NCBI RefSeq assembly: GCF_003569005.1
Contig: NZ_BCUR01000004.1
Location: 2,196,893-2,260,892, forward strand
Reading direction: 5' to 3'
Length of the DNA stretch: 64,000 nt
Source: Vibrio superstes
Lineage (GTDB): Bacteria; Pseudomonadota; Gammaproteobacteria; Enterobacterales; Vibrionaceae
In this document: one piece after another, positions 15,877 through 24,772 of the stretch
How positions within the stretch are numbered: the stretch's first letter is position 1
Layout: the number at the start of each line of letters is the position of its first letter
Notes under the pieces: generated by a model
The model's input: the letters and a program-made list of their open reading frames with translations, nothing else
What the model was told of the DNA's origin: nothing
Databases searched by the model: none
Program-made: the position numbers and the translations under genes

Positions 15877-17610
15877 GTGAATATCCAAGCACTTATTAAC
15901 GACAAAGTATCTCAAGCACTAGAAGCAGCAGGCGCGCCAGCAGGCAGCCCAGCAGCAGTGCGTCAATCTGCAAAAGCTCAGTTTGGTGACTACCAAGCGA
16001 ACGGCGTAATGGGCGTTGCAAAGCGACTAGGTACAAACCCACGCGAATTTGCTCAAAAAGTGCTTGAGCACCTAGACCTTGATGGCATCGCTAGCAAAAC
16101 TGAAATCGCAGGCCCAGGTTTCATCAACATTTTCCTAAGCGAAGAGTTCCTAGCGAAATCAGCCAAAGCAGCATTAGCGGATTCTCGTCTTGGCGTTGCA
16201 TCAGAAGCACCGCAAACTATCGTAGCTGATTACTCTGCGCCAAATGTGGCAAAAGAGATGCACGTAGGTCACCTTCGCTCAACCATCATTGGTGATGCTG
16301 TAGTTCGTACTCTTGAGTTCTTGGGACACAAGGTAATCCGTGCTAACCACATTGGTGACTGGGGTACTCAGTTCGGTATGCTTATCGCAAACCTTGAGCG
16401 CGTTTCAGAGCAAGACGGCGAAGTTTCAATGAAACTGTCTGATCTTGAAGCCTTCTACCGTGAGTCTAAAAAACTGTACGACGAAGACGAAGAGTTCGCG
16501 GTTAAAGCTCGTAACTACGTGGTTAAGCTACAAAGTGGCGATGCGTTCTGCGTAGACATGTGGGAGAAGTTGGTGGATATCACCATGCAACAGAACCAAC
16601 TGAACTATGACCGTCTAAACGTCTCTCTAACTCGTGACGACGTTATGGGTGAGAGCCAATACAACGACATGTTAAAAGGCATCGTTGCTGACCTTAAAGA
16701 AAAAGGCCTAGCAAAAGAAGATGACGGCGCACAGGTTGTATTCCTAGACGAGTACAAGAACAAAGACGGCGAGCCTATGGGCGTTATCGTTCAAAAGCGT
16801 GACGGTGGCTTCCTATACACCACAACCGATATCGCTTGTGCAAAATACCGTTATGAAGAACTAGGCGCGAACCGCGTACTTTACTTCATCGATTCACGTC
16901 AGCATCAGCACCTAATGCAAGCTTGGACTATTGTTCGCAAAGCTGGTTACGTGCCAGAAGACGTTTCTCTTGAGCACCACGCGTTTGGCATGATGCTAGG
17001 CAAAGACGGTCGTCCATTTAAGACTCGTGCTGGCGGTACTGTTCGCCTAGTTGATCTTCTTGACGAAGCAGAAGAGCGCGCGGGCAAGCTTATCGAATCT
17101 AAGAACCCAGAGCTTGCAGAAGACGAGAAGAAAAACATCGCGTCTACTGTTGCTATGGCTGCAGTTAAATACGCTGACCTTTCTAAGCACCGTACTACTG
17201 ACTACGTGTTCGATTGGGACAACATGCTGGCATTTGAAGGCAACACAGCGCCGTACATGCAATACGCTTACACTCGCGTAGCGTCTGTATTTGCAAAAGC
17301 TGGTGTGTCTATGGATGACCTGCAAGGCGACATCATAGTGACTGATGAAAAAGAGAAAGCGCTTATCGCTAAACTGATGCAGTTTGAAGAAGCAGTACAA
17401 GCTGTTGCTCGCGAAGGTCAGCCTCACATCATGTGTAGCTACCTATTCGAACTAGCGGGTCAATTCTCTAGCTTCTACGAGGCATGCCCAATCCTAGTAG
17501 CAGAAGACGAAGCGGTTAAGCAAAGCCGTCTGCAACTAGCAGCGCTTACAGCGAAGACCATCAAGCAAGGTCTGTCTCTACTGGGTATTGAAACTCTAGA
17601 GCGCATGTAA
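15877..17610 (+). CDS. argS: Arginyl-tRNA synthetase
   Basis: Class I synthetase that charges tRNA-Arg. The N-terminal Add-1 domain (about 1-110) is followed by the catalytic Rossmann fold with the HIGH motif as HVGH in KEMHVGHLRST. The KMSKS loop is degenerate (MLGKDGRPFKTRAGG), as usual for ArgRS, and a DALR anticodon-binding domain ends the protein at EAC...LLGIETLERM. The start is GTG 15877: GAAGGA sits at good spacing and the protein then begins like E. coli ArgS (MNIQALI). An upstream in-frame ATG at 15847 would add ten non-conserved residues. 577 residues. Confidence 0.97.
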   Translation: MNIQALINDKVSQALEAAGAPAGSPAAVRQSAKAQFGDYQANGVMGVAKRLGTNPREFAQKVLEHLDLDGIASKTEIAGPGFINIFLSEEFLAKSAKAALADSRLGVASEAPQTIVADYSAPNVAKEMHVGHLRSTIIGDAVVRTLEFLGHKVIRANHIGDWGTQFGMLIANLERVSEQDGEVSMKLSDLEAFYRESKKLYDEDEEFAVKARNYVVKLQSGDAFCVDMWEKLVDITMQQNQLNYDRLNVSLTRDDVMGESQYNDMLKGIVADLKEKGLAKEDDGAQVVFLDEYKNKDGEPMGVIVQKRDGGFLYTTTDIACAKYRYEELGANRVLYFIDSRQHQHLMQAWTIVRKAGYVPEDVSLEHHAFGMMLGKDGRPFKTRAGGTVRLVDLLDEAEERAGKLIESKNPELAEDEKKNIASTVAMAAVKYADLSKHRTTDYVFDWDNMLAFEGNTAPYMQYAYTRVASVFAKAGVSMDDLQGDIIVTDEKEKALIAKLMQFEEAVQAVAREGQPHIMCSYLFELAGQFSSFYEACPILVAEDEAVKQSRLQLAALTAKTIKQGLSLLGIETLERM

Positions 17611-17651
17611 TCTACTGATCTAGAAATAGTTTTGTAGCATCAAACATGACA

Positions 17652-17683
17652 AAGGGGCTGAATATTGCATTCAGCCCCTTTTC
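17652..17683 (+). terminator. argS terminator
   Basis: AAGGGGCTGAAT (17652-17663) pairs perfectly with ATTCAGCCCCTT (17669-17680), followed by TTTTC. It may act weakly on the opposing gene too. Confidence 0.85.
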
Positions 17684-17694
17684 TATAGAAATCA

Positions 17695-18423
17695 TTAAAT
17701 CGTCATCTCTAATTCTTGAATTTTCTTTATCTTGCGCTGTACAAGCAAGTAAGCGCGCCAATAATTAAAGACCCCACCTAGCAAGAAAAGTAAGCTGCCA
17801 ATCATATACTGCCAGGCAAGAAAATTGAGAATAAGTCGATGATCATTGGGCGACTCAAATGCCCACAAATAAGGCACAGAAGCGGTGCCATATAGGACAG
17901 AACCCACAATGAAAGTAATCGATGTTAGGTTCATCAATTGCAGTAGTTGCACTGACTCGGCTTTGATTATTAGCAACACATTCGTAGCGGCGCCCACAAT
18001 AAAGAGAAGACTTCCTATGATAAACAGCCAGGTGCTGGTCATGGCGAGATCTAATATAGGGAAGCCGGTAATACGCCCAATAACAAAACATAGGGTACCG
18101 AGTAAATAACAAGCCCCCGCGAAATACTCCATCATTTCGTCCAAGCTATGAACCGAATGACTCTTCCAGTAACGCCTAATTTCCATCATATCGTGGGCAT
18201 TCACCACTAGGTAAACCAAAGAAGCACATAGGAATAACCAACCGCCGATAAACGCATATTCAGCCTGACTTGGGAAAAAGAAATAGCTACCAATAACAAA
18301 CAGAACACCGCCCAGTTTGTAGGCCAATGCATTGATTGTTTCCCAGCGAAATTGCGCTGCTAGGTCTTTACGATTTGAGGTTAGATTTAAGAAACGTCGA
18401 CGATTAGAAAAAACATGAGGCAT
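17695..18423 (-). CDS. YrhK-like multi-pass membrane protein
   Basis: 242 residues with about six hydrophobic segments arranged as repeated two- to three-helix units (FRWETINALAYKLGGVLFVIGS, then GACYLLGTLCFVIGRI, then WQYMIGSLLFLLGGVFNYWRAY). The pattern resembles the YrhK domain, duplicated. Function unknown; it has no catalytic motif. Convergent with argS. The call rests on the recurring W/F-x-I-G-S-L-L/F-F motif. Confidence 0.55.
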   Translation of the reverse strand: MPHVFSNRRRFLNLTSNRKDLAAQFRWETINALAYKLGGVLFVIGSYFFFPSQAEYAFIGGWLFLCASLVYLVVNAHDMMEIRRYWKSHSVHSLDEMMEYFAGACYLLGTLCFVIGRITGFPILDLAMTSTWLFIIGSLLFIVGAATNVLLIIKAESVQLLQLMNLTSITFIVGSVLYGTASVPYLWAFESPNDHRLILNFLAWQYMIGSLLFLLGGVFNYWRAYLLVQRKIKKIQELEMTI

Positions 18424-18736
18424 TGATGAGTGTTCTCTTTTGATATTCGGTTAAATAAGGGGCTTTTTGAGGGGAGGTAGGACAATGCCCTATTGCTACA
18501 CCCTCTCTTTCTAAATAAACACTTAAGATGAAAAGCATTTTTCTATAGTTCCAACTCTTTAACGAATCTCTTATGCAGGGCAAAACCCTACATGCTTGGT
18601 GTTCAAACTCACTGCAACACTATTTATTGACTTTTGATGGTTTAGATCAATCAAAGTTGATTTTATGAATAACCTTATCCTACATAGTATTTACCTCACC
18701 GTACTGAAACACATTTCTATCCCAGGTAATAAATAG
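18424..18736. other. Intergenic region between YrhK-like gene and serine hydrolase
   Basis: Divergent promoter region of ~310 bases, AT-rich. No RNA gene, repeat or recognised operator seen. Confidence 0.4.
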
Positions 18737-18745
18737 GTGAACACT

Positions 18746-19996
18746 ATGAGCAAATCACTACAACGAACCCCACTTGAAGAATTCATTAATGGTTTTCCTT
18801 TAGAGCTTTCACAAAGAACCATGCACGCCAAATTACCCGTTTTATTCGCCGGTGGCGACGAGTCACATTATTGGTCAATGCGCACCGCTGAAATCCTGCC
18901 AACTGCGATCATTCCTAAACGCACCGAGACTATGCCTTTGGCAAGGCGAATCATGCCGGAAATTGGCGCTATCAAAGCAGAAACGGAACACTTCGGCACT
19001 CTGACACTGAATGAATTTCTTGCTCGCCCTGACAGCTTTTCACAAGGTTATCTAGTGATTCATAAAGGTGAGATCGTGTTTGATGCCTATCCTCGTATGC
19101 GCCCTACAGATCACCATGTATGGATGTCTACCGCTAAGCCAACCGCTTCGTTATTGGTTGAATTACTGATTAATGAAGGCAAGATTGACGAGCATGCGCC
19201 TTTGTCCGATTACATTGCAGAGTTTAAAGGCACTGCATGGGACAATGTGACGGTGAACAACACATTGAACATGGCAACAGGCCTTGATGTTGAGGATACG
19301 AGTGAGTCTCGTGCAGACCCTGACTCACACCCTACTCGTCTGTACAGTGCCGAATTTAATCTGCTGTATAAAGGTAAGGTAGAACACCTCATTGATGTGC
19401 TAGCTGATGCAGAAAAAGAGTGTGAACCTGGTGAGAAATTTGCTTATGCATCCGCCCATACCCAAGCCTTAGTATGCCTAGTAGAGTCATTAACTGGCGA
19501 ACGCTGGCATCAGACCTTTGACCGCTTAGTATGGTCAAAAATGGGAGTCAATGCTCCTTTGCAAGTTCATACCGCTCCAGATGGCAGTGCCCTTGCCCAC
19601 GGCGTGATCTCTAGTCAACTGATTGACCTCGCCCGATTTGGCATGCTGTATACGCCAAGTTGGAACAAGACAGCAACAGAACAAGTTGTCTCAGACGAAA
19701 CCCTAAAGCGCATTCAAGATGATGTTCAGACTCATGAACTATTGATGGCGGGTTTTGATGGCCCGGTATTTGCGAGCTATCACGGCGAAGTAGACGCACC
19801 CACCTTTATCTCAAACTCTCGTCAATGGGATGTTCTATGGCCGGACAATGATATGTGGAAGGGGGGAATGATGAGCCAGGGCCTTTATGTATCCCCGGAC
19901 AAAGACCTCGTGGTTGTGTACTTTGGCACAAACAATCACGACCATTCCGTCCATCGCTGGGCACGTCGTATCGCAACTTCTGGTCTATTTTCCTAG
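18746..19996 (+). CDS. Beta-lactamase-fold serine hydrolase (class C-like)
   Basis: 416 residues of the beta-lactamase/penicillin-binding-protein-like family. The SxxK nucleophile motif lies in MSTAKPTAS (about 131-139) and the second catalytic motif YAS in FAYASAHTQ. The third (K/H-x-G) position is plausibly the region around MWKGGMMSQG. No signal peptide is visible, so it is probably a cytoplasmic esterase or amidase rather than an antibiotic-resistance enzyme. The ATG at 18746 is preceded by AGGTGA; a GTG three codons upstream has no ribosome site. Substrate unknown. A terminator follows at 20028-20065. Confidence 0.75.
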   Translation: MSKSLQRTPLEEFINGFPLELSQRTMHAKLPVLFAGGDESHYWSMRTAEILPTAIIPKRTETMPLARRIMPEIGAIKAETEHFGTLTLNEFLARPDSFSQGYLVIHKGEIVFDAYPRMRPTDHHVWMSTAKPTASLLVELLINEGKIDEHAPLSDYIAEFKGTAWDNVTVNNTLNMATGLDVEDTSESRADPDSHPTRLYSAEFNLLYKGKVEHLIDVLADAEKECEPGEKFAYASAHTQALVCLVESLTGERWHQTFDRLVWSKMGVNAPLQVHTAPDGSALAHGVISSQLIDLARFGMLYTPSWNKTATEQVVSDETLKRIQDDVQTHELLMAGFDGPVFASYHGEVDAPTFISNSRQWDVLWPDNDMWKGGMMSQGLYVSPDKDLVVVYFGTNNHDHSVHRWARRIATSGLFS

Positions 19997-20027
19997 TATT
20001 ACTGTTGACCTTTTGCGATTAATGATG

Positions 20028-20065
20028 AAAATCTCTGCTCGTTTGGACGACGAACAGAGATTTTT
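20028..20065 (+). terminator. Terminator after serine hydrolase gene
   Basis: AAAATCTCTG pairs with CAGAGATTTT (20055-20064), with further TCGT/ACGA pairing inside, ending in five T. Confidence 0.8.
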
Positions 20066-20082
20066 CTGCATCTAGATAGGAT

Positions 20083-20343
20083 TTATTTCAGAGGGTCGTT
20101 ATCGGGTAATACGCTATGCATCCACAACGCCAGGCGGTGCTTAATGTTAGGGCCGTCCAGTTTGTTATCTGGCAATGGCGTGATTTGATTTACGCCTACT
20201 AGAAACAAGTACACACCTTGCGCTTTCAATGGTCCTGTCGAACTCGGCAAATCAATGCCTTGCATTTTTGCCATCTTCAAACCGACTTCTATTGCCTTTT
20301 TTACTAGCTTGTCTTCGTTGTGAATCTTTGCGGTTTTTGACAT
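20083..20343 (-). CDS. Small conserved Vibrio protein (DUF5062-like)
   Basis: 86 residues, soluble, Lys-rich at the N-terminus. The pattern KLVKKAIEVGLKMAKMQG ... ITPLPDNKLDGPNIKHRLALW resembles the DUF5062 family of marine gammaproteobacteria, in which no function is known. Single gene, convergent with the serine hydrolase. The family name is by recall, so moderate confidence. Confidence 0.6.
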   Translation of the reverse strand: MSKTAKIHNEDKLVKKAIEVGLKMAKMQGIDLPSSTGPLKAQGVYLFLVGVNQITPLPDNKLDGPNIKHRLALWMHSVLPDNDPLK

Positions 20344-20434
20344 ATCGAGCTCATCCTTTGCGTTGATTTACAACTGAGTATATCAAAGGCTAAGAGTCTC
20401 ACGCTTACGCAAATCTCAAGTTGAGAAGTGAGTC

Positions 20435-21781
20435 TCAGGCCGCTTGCATTAACGTTCGATTGCTAGAGCGTCTGGTTTCATAAATAAGCTGTGCCAGTAG
20501 CAGTATTCCTGTCACTCCAAGACCCACACCGATACCGCCCCAAATACCCGCTAAGCCATAAGCCTTCATCAAGTACCATGCGGCTGGCAAACCAAATGCC
20601 CAGTAACCGATTGCCGTCATTATGGTCGGCACCATCACTATCTTCATGCCGCGCAGCAGGTTAATGGCTAGTAGCTGCCATGCATCCACCACAAAGCACA
20701 ATGCTACTACCCAAATCATCGACGCAAGCATAGTGGTCAGTTCATGACTGCCCTCTGTATCCAATTGGAACAGGTTAGCAATGGCCTCTGGCCATACGAT
20801 AAAGCCAAAGGCGATCACAAAGCTCAGCGCGGTAACCGCCACAAAGCTCTTCTTAGCGATGGTTTTGATGCCGTCATAATTGTTCGCACCGTATTCTTTG
20901 CCCACCAAGATGGCAGAGGCTTGTGCAAAGCCAAAGTTGATGTTCCAAGTAAAAGACAAACACTGCAGTAAAATTTGGTGCAATGCCAGTGATGCCACAC
21001 TAATCATGCCTGCCATCAAGGTGCCGCCATAGATAAGGCCGTGTTCCAGCATGCCTGCTAACGCAATTGGCATACCCATAGACAAAATCGGTCCCATGAG
21101 CCTTGGGGTGTACTCGTGCATATTTTGCCAAGGTGCAAAGCGTTGATATTTGCTTTGACGAAATACCCAAGTGCCATAACCCACCAATACAAACCAAGCA
21201 GCGATTGCAGTGCCGTAACCAAGGCCTGCAATACCCCAATCTAGAGTAAATGCAAGGAAGTAGCTGATTGGCACATTGATGATTACCGTCAGAATCGACA
21301 TCACCATCACTGAGCGTACATCACCAAAGGTGCTGGTAAGACCGCGCAAAACAAGCAAAAGCAGCGTTGGCAACATTGCCCACTTCAATGCATTAAGATA
21401 CAGCATTGCAATATCTATGACTTCTGGTGATTGCTGTGCTTTAGCGAGCAGTTGGGGTGCATACAAGAAGCTAAAACTCAGTATGACCGCTAGCAAAACA
21501 GAGAGCATCACAGCGCCTTTAACCGCAAAGCGGATCTGCTGCTGGCCAAAATCTGGACGTGCAATACTCTGCCCATAAGCAATGGCTATCAAGTTGGCGA
21601 CACAGCCCACGATGCTGCCTGCCATTAGAAAAACAAACGAATACACAGAGGCGCCCAATCCACCAGCGGCGAGATCGGCAACACTGATTTGCGACATCAT
21701 CCAAACATCGGTGAGTACCAATGCCATAGCGATGAGTTGGGATAATGTCAGCGGCAATGCCAGTTTAAGAATGTTTTTCAT
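20435..21781 (-). CDS. MATE-family efflux transporter
   Basis: 448 residues with 12 predicted membrane segments in two similar halves, typical of NorM-type cation-coupled multidrug exporters. The opening LALPLTLSQLIAMALVLTDVWMM matches the conserved first helix (substrate/ion path). Likely exports cationic compounds against Na+ or H+; substrate unknown. It is divergent from the LysR-type gene at 21880, which probably regulates it. AGAGGG precedes the ATG. Confidence 0.9.
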   Translation of the reverse strand: MKNILKLALPLTLSQLIAMALVLTDVWMMSQISVADLAAGGLGASVYSFVFLMAGSIVGCVANLIAIAYGQSIARPDFGQQQIRFAVKGAVMLSVLLAVILSFSFLYAPQLLAKAQQSPEVIDIAMLYLNALKWAMLPTLLLLVLRGLTSTFGDVRSVMVMSILTVIINVPISYFLAFTLDWGIAGLGYGTAIAAWFVLVGYGTWVFRQSKYQRFAPWQNMHEYTPRLMGPILSMGMPIALAGMLEHGLIYGGTLMAGMISVASLALHQILLQCLSFTWNINFGFAQASAILVGKEYGANNYDGIKTIAKKSFVAVTALSFVIAFGFIVWPEAIANLFQLDTEGSHELTTMLASMIWVVALCFVVDAWQLLAINLLRGMKIVMVPTIMTAIGYWAFGLPAAWYLMKAYGLAGIWGGIGVGLGVTGILLLAQLIYETRRSSNRTLMQAA

Positions 21782-21879
21782 ACAGCCCTCTATAATTTGG
21801 GCTCAAAGTACTGCTAATTGAGCTAGGATTCAATTAACATTTATGTCAGTTGCCATTACCTGAGATCATGTGAATAACT

Positions 21880-22821
21880 ATGACGCCTTATCCCGATATC
21901 CCCTACTCCCATAACAGCTTGAAAACCTTTGAGGCTGTTGCTCGCCATCTGAGCTTTACTGAAGCAGCAGATGAGTTAAACGTTACCCAAAGCGCCGTCA
22001 GTCGTCAGGTAAAACAGCTCGAACAAGGCCTAGGTGTCGAATTAATTGTAAGAGGGCATCGAAGCATCGACTTAACGCTGCAAGGCTCAGAACTGTTTGC
22101 TGTGCTTCAGCGGAACTATCAGAGCGTACAAACCTTAGTACAGTCTTGGCAGCCCAATCAGCAGCAGCGAATCGTAATTAAGGCAGCGCTCAGTTATGCC
22201 ACTCGTTCCTTGCTCCCAAAGATACAGCAACTGCAAGAGCGCTACCCTGAACATGAAATCGTGGTGATTCCGACTATTGATGAAGACGAGGCGCTTAAAT
22301 CCACTGACTATGACTTGCTGATTCTTAACACTCGAGTTCCCCACCAATACAAGAAGCGCTCCGATGTGGTGTTTTTAAGAGATGAATACATGGCACCAGT
22401 ATGCTCTCAAGAGCTGTATTCAAAAGAAGGAAACCTGCAATCTCTACTAGCGATGCCACGATTGCACCCAACCCTTGACCACCATGACTGGAAAACCTGG
22501 CTGGCCCGTGTCGGACATAAAGACAGTGTAAAGGTACGCAACACCACCTTTTTTACTCTAGATTTGGCCTTGAGTGCTTGTCTATCCAGCCAAGGAGTGA
22601 CAGTGAGTGACCTACTATTGATCTTGCCTGAGCTGGAACACGGCTATTTAGTTTGCCCTAGCAATGCACAAATCCAGCCTAGTGCTTGGCAATACTTCTG
22701 CCATTGCCGAGGCACTTCCGACATTGTTAAAGAGATCCACCAATGGATTCAAAAAGAAACGGCAAAAGAATTAGAGACATTAGAGAGGTTAAGCAGAGAA
22801 TTTGGCTGGAATAGCGTTTAA
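21880..22821 (+). CDS. LysR-type transcriptional regulator (GcvA-like)
   Basis: 313 residues. N-terminal winged HTH (about 12-71) with FEAVARHLSFTEAADELNVTQSAVSRQVKQLE, the LTTR signature, then a periplasmic-binding-protein-like effector domain. The LKTFEAVARHLSFTEAA pattern is closest to the GcvA subgroup. It is 98 bases from the divergent MATE gene, the usual layout for an LTTR and its target. Effector unknown. Confidence 0.88.
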   Translation: MTPYPDIPYSHNSLKTFEAVARHLSFTEAADELNVTQSAVSRQVKQLEQGLGVELIVRGHRSIDLTLQGSELFAVLQRNYQSVQTLVQSWQPNQQQRIVIKAALSYATRSLLPKIQQLQERYPEHEIVVIPTIDEDEALKSTDYDLLILNTRVPHQYKKRSDVVFLRDEYMAPVCSQELYSKEGNLQSLLAMPRLHPTLDHHDWKTWLARVGHKDSVKVRNTTFFTLDLALSACLSSQGVTVSDLLLILPELEHGYLVCPSNAQIQPSAWQYFCHCRGTSDIVKEIHQWIQKETAKELETLERLSREFGWNSV

Positions 22822-23230
22822 ACGCAATTACAGGCAACTAAAGTGAATATAAATGCACGGGTGATTTCTAAATAAACAAGCGATAAATTTGAATTCGCAA
22901 GCCACAGTGATGTTCAAGAATAAGAGACTTTAAGACAGAAAGTGGCGCTAAAACACGTAAAGTTCTTTGAACAACTCAAGCGAAAACATTTTTCAGAGAG
23001 ATATTTTTAGGGGTAATCAGCTAGTGATTGTGCAATAAACTAGCGATTAACTGCAATTATGCGATCAATGCCCGATAAATGTACTTTTAAGGGTTTCAAC
23101 TTTACTCACAAACTGGTTAACTTGCCACTCTTAGAGCGTCACTCAAAACTTATATGGTGTACACCTTTGTTTACATCCCTCTTTTTAAGGCGCCGAGTAG
23201 TAAAAACACAACATTAAATTTGGAGTAATT
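22822..23230. other. Intergenic region before NSS symporter gene
   Basis: About 400 gene-free bases, the promoter side of the symporter gene. It contains an imperfect direct repeat, 23021-23036 and 23040-23057 (CTAG-GATT-GCAAT pattern), which could be a regulator site. No RNA gene recognised. Confidence 0.35.
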
Positions 23231-24661
23231 GTGGCGACTGGAAATGCATCAGCAGCCCCTCGTGATAACTGGGGTTCAAAACTTGGATTTGTAATGGCAG
23301 CGGCTGGTTCAGCTGTTGGCCTTGGTAATATTTGGAAATTTCCGTACACAGCGGGTGAGAACGGTGGTGGTGCATTCGTACTTATCTACCTAGCATTCGT
23401 AATCATTATCGGTTTCAGCGTAATGCTGACTGAGTTTGCAATCGGCCGTCACACTAGCCGTTCTGCTGTAGGCTCATTCAAATCAACAGATAAGCGTTGG
23501 AGCTTTGTTGGTGTTATTGGTGTACTAAGTGGTCTATTGATCATGGGCTTCTACCCTGTTGTGGGTGGTTGGGCTCTAGCGTACATCCCTAAAGTGGCTA
23601 CTGGCCTACTAGACACCCCTGAAGCAATCGGTGATAGCTTTGGTGGTTTCATCTCTAACCCTATCCAACCACTAATGTGGATGGCTGCATACCTAGTACT
23701 TAACATTGTCATTGTTAGTAAGGGTATCTCTGGCGGTATTGAGAAAGCAGGCAAGATTCTAATGCCTTTGCTATTCCTTATTCTTATCATTGTAGCGGTT
23801 AAGGGTCTGTCTCTACCTGGTGCAAGCGCAGGTCTTGAGTTCCTATTCAAACCAGACTTCACTCAAGTAGATAGCCAAACTGTTCTAGCAGCACTGGGTC
23901 AAGCGTTCTTCTCCCTATCTCTTGGTATGGGTTGTATGATCACTTACGGTAGCTACCTGAAGAAGAAAGAGAACCTAGTTCAAACTACAGGTATGGTTGT
24001 AGGTATGGATACTGCGGTAGCTCTACTTGCAGGTATCGCGATGTTCCCTGCCATGTTTGCATTCAACATGGAACCAGCGGCTGGTCCAGGTCTAGTATTC
24101 GTTGTTGTTCCTCAGCTATTTGCTGAAATGGGTGGCACAGGTCTTATCTTTGCACTTATCTTCTTCGTTGGTCTAACGGTTGCTGCACTAACTTCTTCTG
24201 TATCTCTACTAGAAGTAGTTGTGTCTTACCTAATCGATGAGAAAGGCATGAAGCGTGTTAACGCTGTACTTTCTGCAAGTGCAGTAATGGCAGTAATGTG
24301 TGTGTTTGCTTCTCTATCACTAGGTGGCCTTGGTCCTAAGCTGTTCGATACAGGCGTATTCGACATCTTCGACCTACTTACTGACAAGGTATTCCTAGCG
24401 GTTGGCGGTATGTTCATCTGTATCTTCGCAGGCTGGCGTCTAAACCGTGTTGACCTTGAGAAAGAAATTACTAACGACGGTAAAGTATCTTTCCCACTAT
24501 TCGGTCTATGGTACAACCTAGTTAAGTACATCATCCCTGTAGCAGTTGCTGTAGTTGCAATCGCAGGTATCCTAAGCGGCTTTGAAAGCGGCAAAGGTCC
24601 AATCATGATTCTAGCAATTGCTATCATTGGTTTGACTGCGGTAGTTTCTAAGAAGCTGTAA
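23231..24661 (+). CDS. Sodium-dependent transporter, NSS/SNF family
   Basis: 476 residues, 11-12 membrane helices, a LeuT-fold sodium symporter for amino acids or related amines. The first helix carries the family signature GSAVGLGNIWKFPY with the unwound Na+/substrate segment, and TM6 has the FSLSLGMGCMITYGS motif. The start is GTG at 23231 with TGGAG upstream. Synonymous codon use (frequent CTA, GTA, GGT) indicates strong expression. Substrate cannot be told from sequence. Ends in a strong terminator. Confidence 0.92.
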   Translation: MATGNASAAPRDNWGSKLGFVMAAAGSAVGLGNIWKFPYTAGENGGGAFVLIYLAFVIIIGFSVMLTEFAIGRHTSRSAVGSFKSTDKRWSFVGVIGVLSGLLIMGFYPVVGGWALAYIPKVATGLLDTPEAIGDSFGGFISNPIQPLMWMAAYLVLNIVIVSKGISGGIEKAGKILMPLLFLILIIVAVKGLSLPGASAGLEFLFKPDFTQVDSQTVLAALGQAFFSLSLGMGCMITYGSYLKKKENLVQTTGMVVGMDTAVALLAGIAMFPAMFAFNMEPAAGPGLVFVVVPQLFAEMGGTGLIFALIFFVGLTVAALTSSVSLLEVVVSYLIDEKGMKRVNAVLSASAVMAVMCVFASLSLGGLGPKLFDTGVFDIFDLLTDKVFLAVGGMFICIFAGWRLNRVDLEKEITNDGKVSFPLFGLWYNLVKYIIPVAVAVVAIAGILSGFESGKGPIMILAIAIIGLTAVVSKKL

Positions 24662-24710
24662 TTAAAATAGCTGACAGCTTGACGCTTCAAGCCGTCAGAT
24701 AAAGATTTGA

Positions 24711-24737
24711 AGAGACCCTTTTGGGTCTCTTTTTTTT
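24711..24737 (+). terminator. Terminator after NSS transporter gene
   Basis: AGAGACCC and GGGTCTCT pair around a TTTT loop and run into eight T. It separates the transporter transcript from the repeat array that begins ~35 bases later. Confidence 0.9.
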
Positions 24738-24772
24738 GTCTGCTGGCCACTGAAAGCCTGTCTCTTAATTAC

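Noticed and set aside
18746..19996. Class C antibiotic-resistance beta-lactamase
   Set aside because: No signal peptide, and the family is broad; an esterase-like function is more likely.
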